DNA of 6,047 nucleotides from Bacteroidia bacterium (GTDB taxonomy: Bacteria; Bacteroidota; Bacteroidia; Bacteroidales; VadinHA17): contig JAPLEC010000152.1 in the NCBI GenBank assembly GCA_026391515.1, positions 1 through 6,047 of the forward strand. Reading direction: 5' to 3'. Positions 1 through 5,677 of the stretch are shown piece after piece; position 1 is the first letter of the stretch, and every line of letters starts with the position of its first letter. A program made the position numbers and the translations under genes. Under the pieces are notes generated by a model that ran no database searches, had not been told where the DNA came from, and saw nothing but the letters and a program-made list of their open reading frames with translations.

Positions 1-599
1 CCCATTTTATTTTTAATACTCTCAATTCTATACAATATTATATGTATCAGCATGATAAGCTGGCTACGAATACCTATCTTACAAAGTTTTCCAGCCTGAT
101 GCGCAAAGTCCTTGAAAACTCTCATCATACAGCTATTCCGCTGCGTGACGAACTCGATGCATTAAATCTGTATCTGGAGCTTGAGTGTTTGAGATTTAAA
201 GACAAATTCGATTTCGAAATAAACGTTGATGACGAAATTGACACCCTGATGTTTAAAGTTCCGACCATGCTGATTCAGCCTTATGTCGAAAACTCAATCT
301 GTCATGGTCTTATTTCTCGTGAAGGGAAGGGGACTGTTAAAATTAATATGAAGCTCGCAAATGACCATATAATCTGCACTATCGAAGACAACGGGATAGG
401 CAGGGAAGCTGCTCAGCAAATAAAAGAGATGAAGCAGAGTAACCACAACTCCCTTGGAACTCAGATTGCTTCATCACGTCTTGACCTTGTCAACTCCCTC
501 TATGGTACCAGCTTAAAAACTATTTATACCGATTTGAAAAACGAAAAGGGAGAACCTGAAGGAACCCGGGTCGAGATCCATATTCCAATAATAACATGA
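1..599 (+). CDS. LytS-family sensor histidine kinase, C-terminal part (cut by left edge)
   Basis: The reading frame is open to the left edge, so the ATG at 42 is internal. Codons from base 3 read HFIFNTLNSIQYY, the H-box of LytS/YpdA-type kinases, and the phosphoacceptor His is the codon at 3-5. A HATPase_c domain follows. The N box LIQPYVENSICHG is at about 270-308, the G1 box EDNGIG at about 384-401, and a closing GTRVEIHIP strand at about 561-587. Known for the family: a membrane sensor autophosphorylates on this His and passes phosphate to a LytTR regulator. The input and membrane domains lie outside the window, so the signal cannot be inferred. The stop TGA (597-599) overlaps the ATG of the response regulator by 4 bp, indicating translational coupling and a cognate pair. 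All visible catalytic motifs are intact. Confidence 0.95.
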   Translation, partial: HFIFNTLNSIQYYMYQHDKLATNTYLTKFSSLMRKVLENSHHTAIPLRDELDALNLYLELECLRFKDKFDFEINVDDEIDTLMFKVPTMLIQPYVENSICHGLISREGKGTVKINMKLANDHIICTIEDNGIGREAAQQIKEMKQSNHNSLGTQIASSRLDLVNSLYGTSLKTIYTDLKNEKGEPEGTRVEIHIPIIT

Positions 600-1360
600 C
601 TAAAAAACTGAAGACAATTATTGTTGATGATGAACCCAATGCAGTAGATTTTATCTCCTCGATAATAGGCGAATACTGCCCTGATCTTGAGGTAGTCGGT
701 AAAGCTTATAATGTTTCAGAAGGGATTCAAAAAATACAGGAGACAAAGCCAGACCTTGTTTTCCTTGATGTCGAGATGCCAAATGGAACAGGTTTCGATC
801 TGCTTGCTCATTTCCCTGAAAAAGACTTTGACGTTGTGTTCATAACCGCTTTTAATCACTATGCAATAAAAGCAATAAAATTCAGTGCGGTAGATTATAT
901 TCTCAAACCAATTAATATCACCGAATTCATTGAAGCTGTAAAAAGTGTAATACGCAAACGATCAACCTCTAACATACATAGTAATGAGGGCTTCAAAGCT
1001 CTGATGGAGAACCTTAAGTCGGCCTATCCTTCCAGGCTGGCTATACCAACTGCTGATGGGATGGAATACCTTAATCCCAAGGAGATTATCAGGATAGAAG
1101 CCGATAGAAGTTATTCCTGGTTTTATCTGACCGGAAACCGGAAGATCCTTGTATCCAGGCATCTTAAGGAATTTCAGGACCTGCTCGGTGACCGTTATTT
1201 CTTCCGTTCGCATAACTCATTTCTGATAAACCTTAAATATGTAAAGAAATATGTCCGGAAGGAAGGAGGGTATATTGAAATGCAGGATGGGGCACAAATA
1301 CCCATTTCAAGAAACCGAAAGGACCTTTTCCTGATTCACATGGCAAGGTTCAAGGGTTAG
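596..1360 (+). CDS. LytTR-family DNA-binding response regulator
   Basis: A 254-residue protein of the usual length for this class. The N-terminal receiver domain (about residues 5-120) has the acidic pair D11/D12, phosphoacceptor D58 in the LVFLDVEMPNGTG motif, T84 in FITAF, and K104 in the ILKPI motif. A linker of about 25 residues leads to a LytTR DNA-binding domain (about 147-250), recognisable from IPTADGMEYLNPKEIIRIEA and from FFRSHNSFLINLKYV. The family binds direct repeats upstream of target promoters once phosphorylated, often at genes near the pair or controlling membrane functions. The targets here are unknown. The ATG lies inside the kinase stop region (ATGA overlap), so translation is probably coupled to the kinase. 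No strong Shine-Dalgarno is seen. Confidence 0.96.
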   Translation: MTKKLKTIIVDDEPNAVDFISSIIGEYCPDLEVVGKAYNVSEGIQKIQETKPDLVFLDVEMPNGTGFDLLAHFPEKDFDVVFITAFNHYAIKAIKFSAVDYILKPINITEFIEAVKSVIRKRSTSNIHSNEGFKALMENLKSAYPSRLAIPTADGMEYLNPKEIIRIEADRSYSWFYLTGNRKILVSRHLKEFQDLLGDRYFFRSHNSFLINLKYVKKYVRKEGGYIEMQDGAQIPISRNRKDLFLIHMARFKG

Positions 1361-1400
1361 TTTTACATATGAAGGATTATTAATTCCCTTGTTAATTAAT

Positions 1401-1426
1401 GAAAAAGGGGCTGTTGAAAGCCCCTT
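1401..1426 (-). terminator. Intrinsic terminator between convergent genes
   Basis: A perfect 8-bp stem, AAGGGGCT (1405-1412) with AGCCCCTT (1419-1426), closes a 6-nt loop. Read on the minus strand the stem is followed by a T run (complement of the A run at 1402-1406), so it best serves the secreted-protein gene ending at 1468. Its position 45 bp after the response regulator means it may also stop plus-strand transcripts, although the T tract on that side is poor. Confidence 0.8.
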
Positions 1427-1467
1427 GATAACTAAAACCTGAAACTGCCGGATGGCCCGGATGAGAA

Positions 1468-1953
1468 TTATTTTGCAGCTGTCAGACTTTCGCTGGTCTG
1501 AATCAGAAACGGAAAATATGCTGCAATTAGCTGAATTGCTTCAAGTTCATCTCTCTGCCCCGGACCCAGAACTTTCTGATGGAAATATTCTGTTTTGTTT
1601 AATGAAGCATCTGATGTCTGATATCCTTCCTTCTCAAATGATTTGTCAAGCCTCTCTACTCCGAAATAATAAGAGTTGCAGACATACTGGACAGAAAGCT
1701 TATCAGATAATACAACATACCTTTTACAGTTTTTGTCCTTACAAATCACCAGGGTTACCTCCATGGGTGTGTTAGCATAGCTGATTTTATAAGCCGTGCA
1801 ATCATTATTTTTCATAATAACCGGATTGTCGACTGTTTCAATCTTGTAGTTTCCCAGTGCTGAAAAGGTCTGGCCTTTTGCAACAACTTTTTTACCGAAC
1901 GACACAGTACTGACTACTGCGATAAGTACTGTAACTAAAATCATTTTTTTCAT
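1468..1953 (-). CDS. Small secreted protein of unknown function, four cysteines
   Basis: A 161-residue protein with a clear Sec signal peptide: MKKM, a hydrophobic stretch to about residue 17, and likely cleavage after VSFG at about residue 20. No lipobox cysteine is present, so the mature protein is probably periplasmic or secreted. It contains four cysteines (C52, C71, C76, C92), an even number consistent with two disulfides, two of them in the short motif CKDKNC. The middle part looks beta-rich (alternating hydrophobic residues around YKISYA and MEVTLVIC). The C-terminal part looks helical (DELEAIQLIAAYFPFLIQ). I recognise no family. A terminator lies 42 bp beyond its stop. Its upstream region carries the long inverted repeat at 2031-2168, which could be part of its leader. 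The overlapping plus-strand frame at 1452-1775 is judged a shadow, because only this frame has a signal peptide. Confidence 0.8.
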   Translation of the reverse strand: MKKMILVTVLIAVVSTVSFGKKVVAKGQTFSALGNYKIETVDNPVIMKNNDCTAYKISYANTPMEVTLVICKDKNCKRYVVLSDKLSVQYVCNSYYFGVERLDKSFEKEGYQTSDASLNKTEYFHQKVLGPGQRDELEAIQLIAAYFPFLIQTSESLTAAK

Positions 1954-2030
1954 GGCTCAAAGAATTAATTAATAAAATTCAATTTCAAAAAATACTTTTA
2001 CTGTCTATTTTGTTCTTTTTCAATTTTTGA

Positions 2031-2168
2031 TCTTGCTGAAGACTGATTTTAAATCTTCAATTCGAAATTATGCTTATATTAAATAGCGGAAAACAGTAAA
2101 TCCACAAATTGCAGGTTTGAATTTACGGATAGCATAATTTATGGTGATAATCAGAAAGTTCAGCAAGA
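2031..2168. repeat. Long nested inverted repeat (138 nt) in a gene-free stretch
   Basis: Three perfect arms nest inside one another: TCTTGCTGAA (2031-2040) with TTCAGCAAGA (2159-2168), CTGATT (2043-2048) with AATCAG (2149-2154), and AAATTATGCT (2065-2074) with AGCATAATTT (2131-2140). At the centre, GTAAAT (2096-2101) pairs with ATTTAC (2121-2126), and CAAA (2105-2108) pairs with TTTG (2116-2119). Internal loops are asymmetric, the largest being 2075-2095 against 2127-2130. It is the main content of the 392 bp gap 1954-2345, apart from the terminator at 2197-2237. It could be a structured leader or small RNA, or a worn miniature transposable element. No flanking target duplication is obvious. 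Confidence 0.6.
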
Positions 2169-2196
2169 ATTTCCCGACGGGTTAACAGAATTCCAT

Positions 2197-2237
2197 AAAA
2201 AACCCTCCATTTCCTATTTAACCAGGATTTGGAGGGT
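2197..2237 (-). terminator. Intrinsic terminator of the DUF4342 gene
   Basis: Stem ACCCTCCA (2202-2209) with TGGAGGGT (2230-2237) is 8 bp. It continues after a 2x2 TT/TT internal loop as TCCT (2212-2215) with AGGA (2224-2227), closing an 8-nt loop. On the minus strand it is followed by six T (complement of A at 2197-2202). It lies about 110 bp beyond the stop of the gene at 2346-2603. Confidence 0.85.
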
Positions 2238-2345
2238 GAAATCGGATCTTATATGATAAAGTTTACAGTAAGTGATTCATAATCTTTTACTTGAGTACTT
2301 TATTATCAATTTACCTCTTTCTCAATAAGATTATTTACTTTCTGC

Positions 2346-2603
2346 TTAGTCAATCTTTTTTTCAACAACAATAGTACATTTCATGGCTAAAGCTGCTAAT
2401 GTTCCAATAGCAGCATATATCGGAGCCAAAACAACTCCGATTGCACCGACCGTCAGAGGGAATTCCATAATTGTCTCATCTTTTTCGTTTTTGATTATGA
2501 TTCTTCTTGCATTCCCTTCTTTAATAATCTCCTTAATTTTGGACAAAATCTCATCGCCCGAAACTCTGAAAGATTCCTGGTATGATTGTTTCTTATCTGT
2601 CAT
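2346..2603 (-). CDS. DUF4342 domain small protein
   Basis: An 85-residue protein matching the DUF4342 pattern throughout. It has an N-terminal ESFRVSGDEILSKIKEIIKE helix, the signature GNARRIIIKNEKDETIMEFP (about residues 30-49), then a hydrophobic segment TVGAIGVVLAPIYAAIGTLA (about 51-70), and a closing CTIVVEK strand. The family is widespread and functionally uncharacterised. In other proteins it is sometimes joined to a UBA-like domain, absent here. The hydrophobic stretch could be a membrane segment or amphipathic core. The start is supported by a purine-rich AGGGGAAGG (minus strand, 2616-2608) 4 nt before the ATG. The gene is divergent from the nitroreductase gene across 155 bp and ends in its own terminator, so it is probably monocistronic. 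The opposite-strand frame at 2383-2622 is a shadow. Confidence 0.88.
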   Translation of the reverse strand: MTDKKQSYQESFRVSGDEILSKIKEIIKEGNARRIIIKNEKDETIMEFPLTVGAIGVVLAPIYAAIGTLAALAMKCTIVVEKKID

Positions 2604-2633
2604 TTTACCTTCCCCTAATTAATTATTTTTTAT

Positions 2634-2664
2634 TAAAATTAGTCAATTATTTAATGTAACAAAA
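2634..2664 (-). promoter_or_regulatory. Candidate Bacteroidota-type promoter for the DUF4342 gene
   Basis: On the minus strand TTTTG (2664-2660) is followed after 18 nt by TAATTTTA (2641-2634). This resembles the phylum's -33 TTTG / -7 TAnnTTTG promoter except for the final base and slightly short spacing. It ends 30 nt before the ATG. The region is very AT-rich, so a chance match is quite possible. Confidence 0.25.
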
Positions 2665-2746
2665 GGGTCATATATATTAAATTATCTAAATTTATTGATT
2701 GATAAGTAAAATAAAATAGCCAAAAACGCGCTTACACAAAAGAAAA

Positions 2747-2754
2747 AAGGAGGT
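2747..2754 (+). promoter_or_regulatory. Strong Shine-Dalgarno sequence of the nitroreductase gene
   Basis: AAGGAGGT lies 4 nt before the ATG at 2759 and is a perfect match to the anti-Shine-Dalgarno end of 16S rRNA. It fixes the start codon. It stands out because the plus-strand genes at 3626 and 4270 and the minus-strand gene at 5384 show no such site, as is usual for this phylum. Confidence 0.8.
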
Positions 2755-2758
2755 TTAG

Positions 2759-3466
2759 ATGAAACGCAGAACGTTTGTAAAAACTTTACCAATAGCAACC
2801 ATAATGGCTGGTAGTATACCAGGTTATTCTTCGAAAAAATCAGGATCAGTGAATATTCAACCAATTATACTTCCCAAGCCTGAAAAAGAAGGCGGTAAAT
2901 CATTGATTGCCTCGCTGCAGGAACGAAAGACTGACAGGAATATAAGCTCAAAAGCTCTGCCATTGCAAGTGCTTTCAAACCTTCTGTGGGCAGCATTTGG
3001 AATTAACAGAGAAGTATTAATTATAAATAAGCCAGGAAGAACTGCGCCATCAGCCAGCAATTCCCAGGAGATTGACCTTTACGTGGCATTGCCTGAAGGA
3101 GTATACCTTTACCAGGCTGTTCCTCATCGTCTGACTCCGGTTATTGCAGGTGATTTCCGGAAAAGATCCGGCTACGGGAAAACTACATCTGCACCGGTAA
3201 ATATATTCTATGTTGCTGATCTTTCGAGGTTTGAAACAGGTCCAAATCAGCCTGATCCCAGAATCAGCGATCCGGAAGTGCAGAAATCATATTATTATAC
3301 CGATACCGGTTTCATTGCACAGAATGTCTATCTTTTTGCTGCTTCAAATGGACTGGCTGCATGGTTCCATAATTGTGATAAAGAAAATACAGCTAAAGAA
3401 TTTATCCTGAATCCGAAACAGCGGGTATTATTTGCCCAGACTATCGGTTATCCGGAGGAAAGATAA
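2759..3466 (+). CDS. SagB/ThcOx-like nitroreductase-family protein with Tat-like leader
   Basis: A 235-residue protein. The N-terminus MKRRTFVK followed by a weakly hydrophobic stretch to about residue 20 resembles a twin-arginine (Tat) signal, implying export already folded with cofactor. The rest follows the SagB-type nitroreductase layout. It contains RKTDR (56-60, the family's FMN-phosphate-contacting RxSxR with Thr for Ser), LLWAAFGINR (75-84), RTAPSASNSQ (94-103), EGVYLYQ (113-119), TDTGFIAQNVYLFAASNGLA (181-200), and TIGYPEE (228-234). Known family members are FMN flavoenzymes that reduce nitro compounds or oxidise heterocycles in peptides. No peptide precursor, cyclodehydratase or transporter gene is adjacent, so a role in peptide modification is not supported and the substrate is unknown. 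The start is fixed by the strong Shine-Dalgarno at 2747. No clear terminator follows; only a weak 8-of-9 hairpin (3467-3475 with 3500-3508) is present. Confidence 0.9.
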   Translation: MKRRTFVKTLPIATIMAGSIPGYSSKKSGSVNIQPIILPKPEKEGGKSLIASLQERKTDRNISSKALPLQVLSNLLWAAFGINREVLIINKPGRTAPSASNSQEIDLYVALPEGVYLYQAVPHRLTPVIAGDFRKRSGYGKTTSAPVNIFYVADLSRFETGPNQPDPRISDPEVQKSYYYTDTGFIAQNVYLFAASNGLAAWFHNCDKENTAKEFILNPKQRVLFAQTIGYPEER

Positions 3467-3541
3467 ATAACTCTGTGTTGATTTCATTTGTGTGAATTTC
3501 AGTGTTATCTCAGTTGAAATATGCCAATTGAATTAAATTTT

Positions 3542-3560
3542 ATAATTTTATTAAAATTAT
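3542..3560. repeat. AT-only palindrome upstream of the coiled-coil gene
   Basis: ATAATTTTA (3542-3550) and TAAAATTAT (3552-3560) form a perfect 9-bp dyad around a single T, 66 bp before the ATG at 3626. It could be an operator or promoter-proximal element. It has no G or C and lies in very AT-rich DNA, so the significance is modest. Confidence 0.35.
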
Positions 3561-3625
3561 TAAATGTATTTTGTTGAAATATATTTAAATCGGAATAACC
3601 AGATAATAAACCAAATTTTATACAT

Positions 3626-4222
3626 ATGAAGACTTTACTGAATTTTCGATTTTTAGCTGTCATGTCATTTTTACTTTTAATCCCGGTACTGACCCTGGCT
3701 CAGACGCAGGCTCAGGCGGATAAAAAGGCTGCAGAAATGAAGAGGCTTGAAACAGGCCTTGCTAATGCTAAAGCCAAGGTTGCGCTGAATGAACGTAAGC
3801 TGACTGTTGCAGATTCGTTGATAACTGCAGGAAATCAGCTTGTTGCTGAATCAAAAACAGAAGCAAAGGCAATAGCTGCAGACCGTAAAAAGCTTGACAA
3901 AGATATTATGGCCAAAGAAAAGCCACTTTCCAAGCTTGCAAATTCAAAAGATAAGGCAGAAGCAACCAAAGCCAGGGCCGATCTTAAAGCGCTTGATGCT
4001 CAATATAAGCTGGAAACAAAAGCCCTTGACACCCGTTTAAAAGATGCTACAAAGAAATCGACCACAGGCAATGCTAACCTCACAAAAGGGAAAGCTGGTA
4101 AAAAAACTGCCCAGGATGCATTGAAGCTTTCACAAACTACTCTTGATACTGCTCAGGAAAAATATAATACTGCATCTGGCACTGGAGAAGAACCAGCCGG
4201 GAAAGGAAAGAAAAAGAAATGA
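3626..4222 (+). CDS. Secreted Lys/Ala-rich coiled-coil protein, function unknown
   Basis: A 198-residue protein with a Sec signal peptide: MKTLLNFRF, hydrophobic core to about residue 24, and predicted cleavage after LTLA at A25. The mature part has no cysteine, is about one third Lys plus Ala (about 35 Lys and 34 Ala in the full protein), and shows extended helical, coiled-coil-like sequence from about residue 30 to 175 (for example ATKARADLKALDAQYKLETK). It ends in the basic tail GKGKKKK. It should be a periplasmic or surface fibrous protein. Such low-complexity composition makes homology by eye unreliable, and I assign no family. No Shine-Dalgarno is seen before the ATG. The DUF5652 gene follows 47 bp later in the same direction with no terminator between them, suggesting cotranscription. 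Confidence 0.8.
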   Translation: MKTLLNFRFLAVMSFLLLIPVLTLAQTQAQADKKAAEMKRLETGLANAKAKVALNERKLTVADSLITAGNQLVAESKTEAKAIAADRKKLDKDIMAKEKPLSKLANSKDKAEATKARADLKALDAQYKLETKALDTRLKDATKKSTTGNANLTKGKAGKKTAQDALKLSQTTLDTAQEKYNTASGTGEEPAGKGKKKK

Positions 4223-4269
4223 CAGGGATTGCTCTTTTAATTATTTTTAAAAATAAAAACTAAAATCAA

Positions 4270-4485
4270 ATGGCAGAACAAATTTACTCTTGGCTTCCTT
4301 GGCTCATCCCGGTAATTGTTATTCTTGCAATCTGGGACACTGTCTGGAAATTAATTGGTATGTGGAGAGCAGGGCGGAATAACCATCTTGCATGGTTTAT
4401 TTGCATTTTCATTTTCAACACTATTGGAATTCTGCCGATTATTTATATTCTTTTGCATAAGAAGAAATCTGAAGGTACAAATTGA
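4270..4485 (+). CDS. DUF5652-like small membrane protein
   Basis: A 71-residue protein with two transmembrane helices at about residues 9-27 and 41-62. They are joined by a basic loop, and a charged tail HKKKSEGTN follows. The core WKLIGMWRAGRNNHLAWFIC followed by IFIFNTIGILPIIYIL is the DUF5652 signature (a Trp/Lys-led helix, then a WF...NTIGILPIIY helix). The function of the family is unknown. It is probably in an operon with the secreted coiled-coil gene upstream. No Shine-Dalgarno precedes the ATG. The overlapping frames at 4355-4552 (plus) and 4351-4587 (minus) are shadows. Confidence 0.88.
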   Translation: MAEQIYSWLPWLIPVIVILAIWDTVWKLIGMWRAGRNNHLAWFICIFIFNTIGILPIIYILLHKKKSEGTN

Positions 4486-4492
4486 GACCAGC

Positions 4493-4538
4493 AAAAAAAA
4501 AATCCGCCTTCGTCCGTATAAATGCGGACTACAGCGGA
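4493..4538 (-). terminator. Strong intrinsic terminator (minus strand)
   Basis: Read on the minus strand, outer stem TCCGC (4538-4534) with GCGGA (4507-4503) encloses a 4x4 internal loop and an inner stem GTCCG (4529-4525) with CGGAC (4516-4512). Ten T follow (complement of A at 4493-4502). It would end transcripts from the gene at 4608-5384, and it stands directly after a tRNA-3'-end-like sequence. An alternative 6-bp pairing, CGTCCG (4540-4535) with CGGACG (4516-4511), is also possible. Confidence 0.85.
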
Positions 4539-4543
4539 CGATG

Positions 4544-4559
4544 TCGGGGTGATCAGACT
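4544..4559 (-). other. tRNA-Pro 3'-end-like fragment, candidate attachment site
   Basis: On the minus strand AGTCTGATCACCCCGA reads as the last three T-loop bases (AGT), the 3' strand of a T stem (CTGAT), the 3' acceptor strand (CACCCCG) and an A discriminator. A CCCCG 3' acceptor strand with A discriminator, implying a 5' end beginning CGGGG, is typical of proline tRNAs. No D arm, anticodon arm or TTCG precedes it: similarity stops at the next base. It lies immediately before a strong T10 terminator, as the end of a real tRNA gene would. Integrases of phages and islands leave exactly such 3' fragments at the far end of the element. The identification is from memory of tRNA structure. Confidence 0.4.
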
Positions 4560-4607
4560 GATTTATTAATATGCTGTATATCAGCATACAATTTTGTCAT
4601 ACTTTTT

Positions 4608-5384
4608 TTATGATCTCTTAGAGGCTTTTCTACGCTCTTTAAAATATTTGTTTCTGATATGACTGGTAATAAAGTCAGGGTAGCTTTTATAAGATGATTT
4701 ATGGGTATGATTGACTGTTTTAGAATAATCAATTTCAGATAATCTGTTTTCAAGTCCTGATAATTGGAACAAAAAGCCAATAGCATAATATTTATTATTT
4801 TCTCCGAGGCCTGAATGTTGAAGGTATATATAAAGATTGTGAGCCAGTTTTTTTCTTAAGATTGTTTGTTTATTAATTGATTTTAAATTTTTTATGATGT
4901 CTTTGACATTTTTCTTTGAGGAGGATTTTATTTTATAGATTGACAATACAGTTTTTAATACTTCTGCTATTATCCTGGGATTCTGAATATAAAAATTCTC
5001 TTCCTTTAAATAAGTATTCTTATTCTTAATTGGAATATTTTTCTGCTTGTTCCTTATATCAAAATTGATTTTGCTGATAACACAATCCTGATACCTGTCT
5101 CTGATTTGTAAATATTTTGAAACTTGTATCAGGTCTTCTTCCAAAATTGCATCATAATTTGTTAATTCATTATTCAAATCGAAACTTATTTTTTCTTCCA
5201 GAAGCAAAAGAAAAATATAGCAGATATTATCAACTTTGTCTGTAATTTTTGTTTCCTGAATAAATTTAACAATCTGATCATAATCTGTTTTTAAAATATC
5301 AATGCTTTCACATTCATTAATCCAAAGAGGGGAAAGACCTTTGATTTTATCATATTCTGGATATATAGTATACTTTTCAATCAT
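4608..5384 (-). CDS. Unrecognised AT-rich gene, 258 aa, cytoplasmic
   Basis: The product has no signal peptide and no transmembrane helix. It is rich in Lys, Asn, Ile and Tyr and looks mostly helical. The N-terminal half is acidic (for example TNYDAILEEDLIQVSKYLQ). The C-terminal half is basic, with a central KKLAHNLYIYLQHSGLGENN segment (about 169-188) and a tail ending KYFKERRKASKRS that could bind nucleic acid. I recognise no family. Base composition is clearly lower in G+C than the signalling genes: 4861-4920 has 11 G/C in 60 against 27 in 60 at 1141-1200. Together with the tRNA-like fragment just beyond its 3' end, this suggests acquired DNA. No Shine-Dalgarno is seen, and the ATG at 5384 follows an AT-only leader. 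The overlapping minus-strand frame at 4553-4786 is a shadow. Confidence 0.75.
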   Translation of the reverse strand: MIEKYTIYPEYDKIKGLSPLWINECESIDILKTDYDQIVKFIQETKITDKVDNICYIFLLLLEEKISFDLNNELTNYDAILEEDLIQVSKYLQIRDRYQDCVISKINFDIRNKQKNIPIKNKNTYLKEENFYIQNPRIIAEVLKTVLSIYKIKSSSKKNVKDIIKNLKSINKQTILRKKLAHNLYIYLQHSGLGENNKYYAIGFLFQLSGLENRLSEIDYSKTVNHTHKSSYKSYPDFITSHIRNKYFKERRKASKRS

Positions 5385-5556
5385 TTTATATATTAATATA
5401 CAGGTGACATTGTAACTGCCTGACCATTTAGCTCATTAACTAATAGCAAAGACACACCCTATGAAAGCTAAAGTCAATTATAATAAATGTTCTTTTCATC
5501 TTCTTTACACTAATTTATAATCAATATTTTAAGAAAATTCAGCTATGAAAGGGTTT

Positions 5557-5587
5557 AAAAAAATAATAAGAATCGACTGATTATTCT
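5557..5587 (-). terminator. Weak terminator-like hairpin
   Basis: On the minus strand AGAAT (5587-5583) pairs with ATTCT (5573-5569) around a 9-nt loop, followed by a T-rich run ending in seven T (complement of A at 5557-5563). The stem is short and AT-rich. Its place, just after the frame that ends at 5593, suits the end of the lipoprotein transcript. Confidence 0.3.
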
Positions 5588-5677
5588 GCTTTTTATTTTC
5601 TGCTTAATGGAATTATTCCTGCCAACTCTCCAATAATGTTTACCAATTCGGTTCCAGTCGGAATAACAATTTTAGCA

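Noticed and set aside
962..1213. Minus-strand open frame of 83 codons inside the response regulator
   Set aside because: It lies wholly antisense to a gene with intact receiver and LytTR motifs and shows no protein-like features of its own.
1452..1775. Plus-strand open frame opposite the secreted protein
   Set aside because: Low-quality sequence with no signal or domain. The minus-strand frame has a signal peptide and a downstream terminator in the right orientation.
2759..3466. SagB-type enzyme as part of a peptide-modification (azole) cluster
   Set aside because: No precursor peptide, YcaO-type cyclodehydratase, protease or transporter is seen beside it in the window.
3467..3508. Hairpin after the nitroreductase gene
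   Set aside because: 8 of 9 pairs with a long loop, weak pairing within it and no T tract, so not reported as a terminator.
4241..4256. Perfect 16-bp palindrome TTATTTTTAAAAATAA between the coiled-coil and DUF5652 genes
   Set aside because: It consists only of A and T in an AT-rich spacer, has no loop and is likely to arise by chance. It is too weak to be called a terminator.
4553..4786. Minus-strand frame overlapping the 3' end of the AT-rich gene
   Set aside because: Overlaps most of the C-terminal coding part of the longer frame in another phase. It has no leader or recognisable domain.
5401..5422. Dyad-like sequence just upstream of the AT-rich gene (CAGG ... CCTG)
   Set aside because: Only four Watson-Crick pairs plus two wobbles support it. 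It is not enough for an operator or hairpin call.
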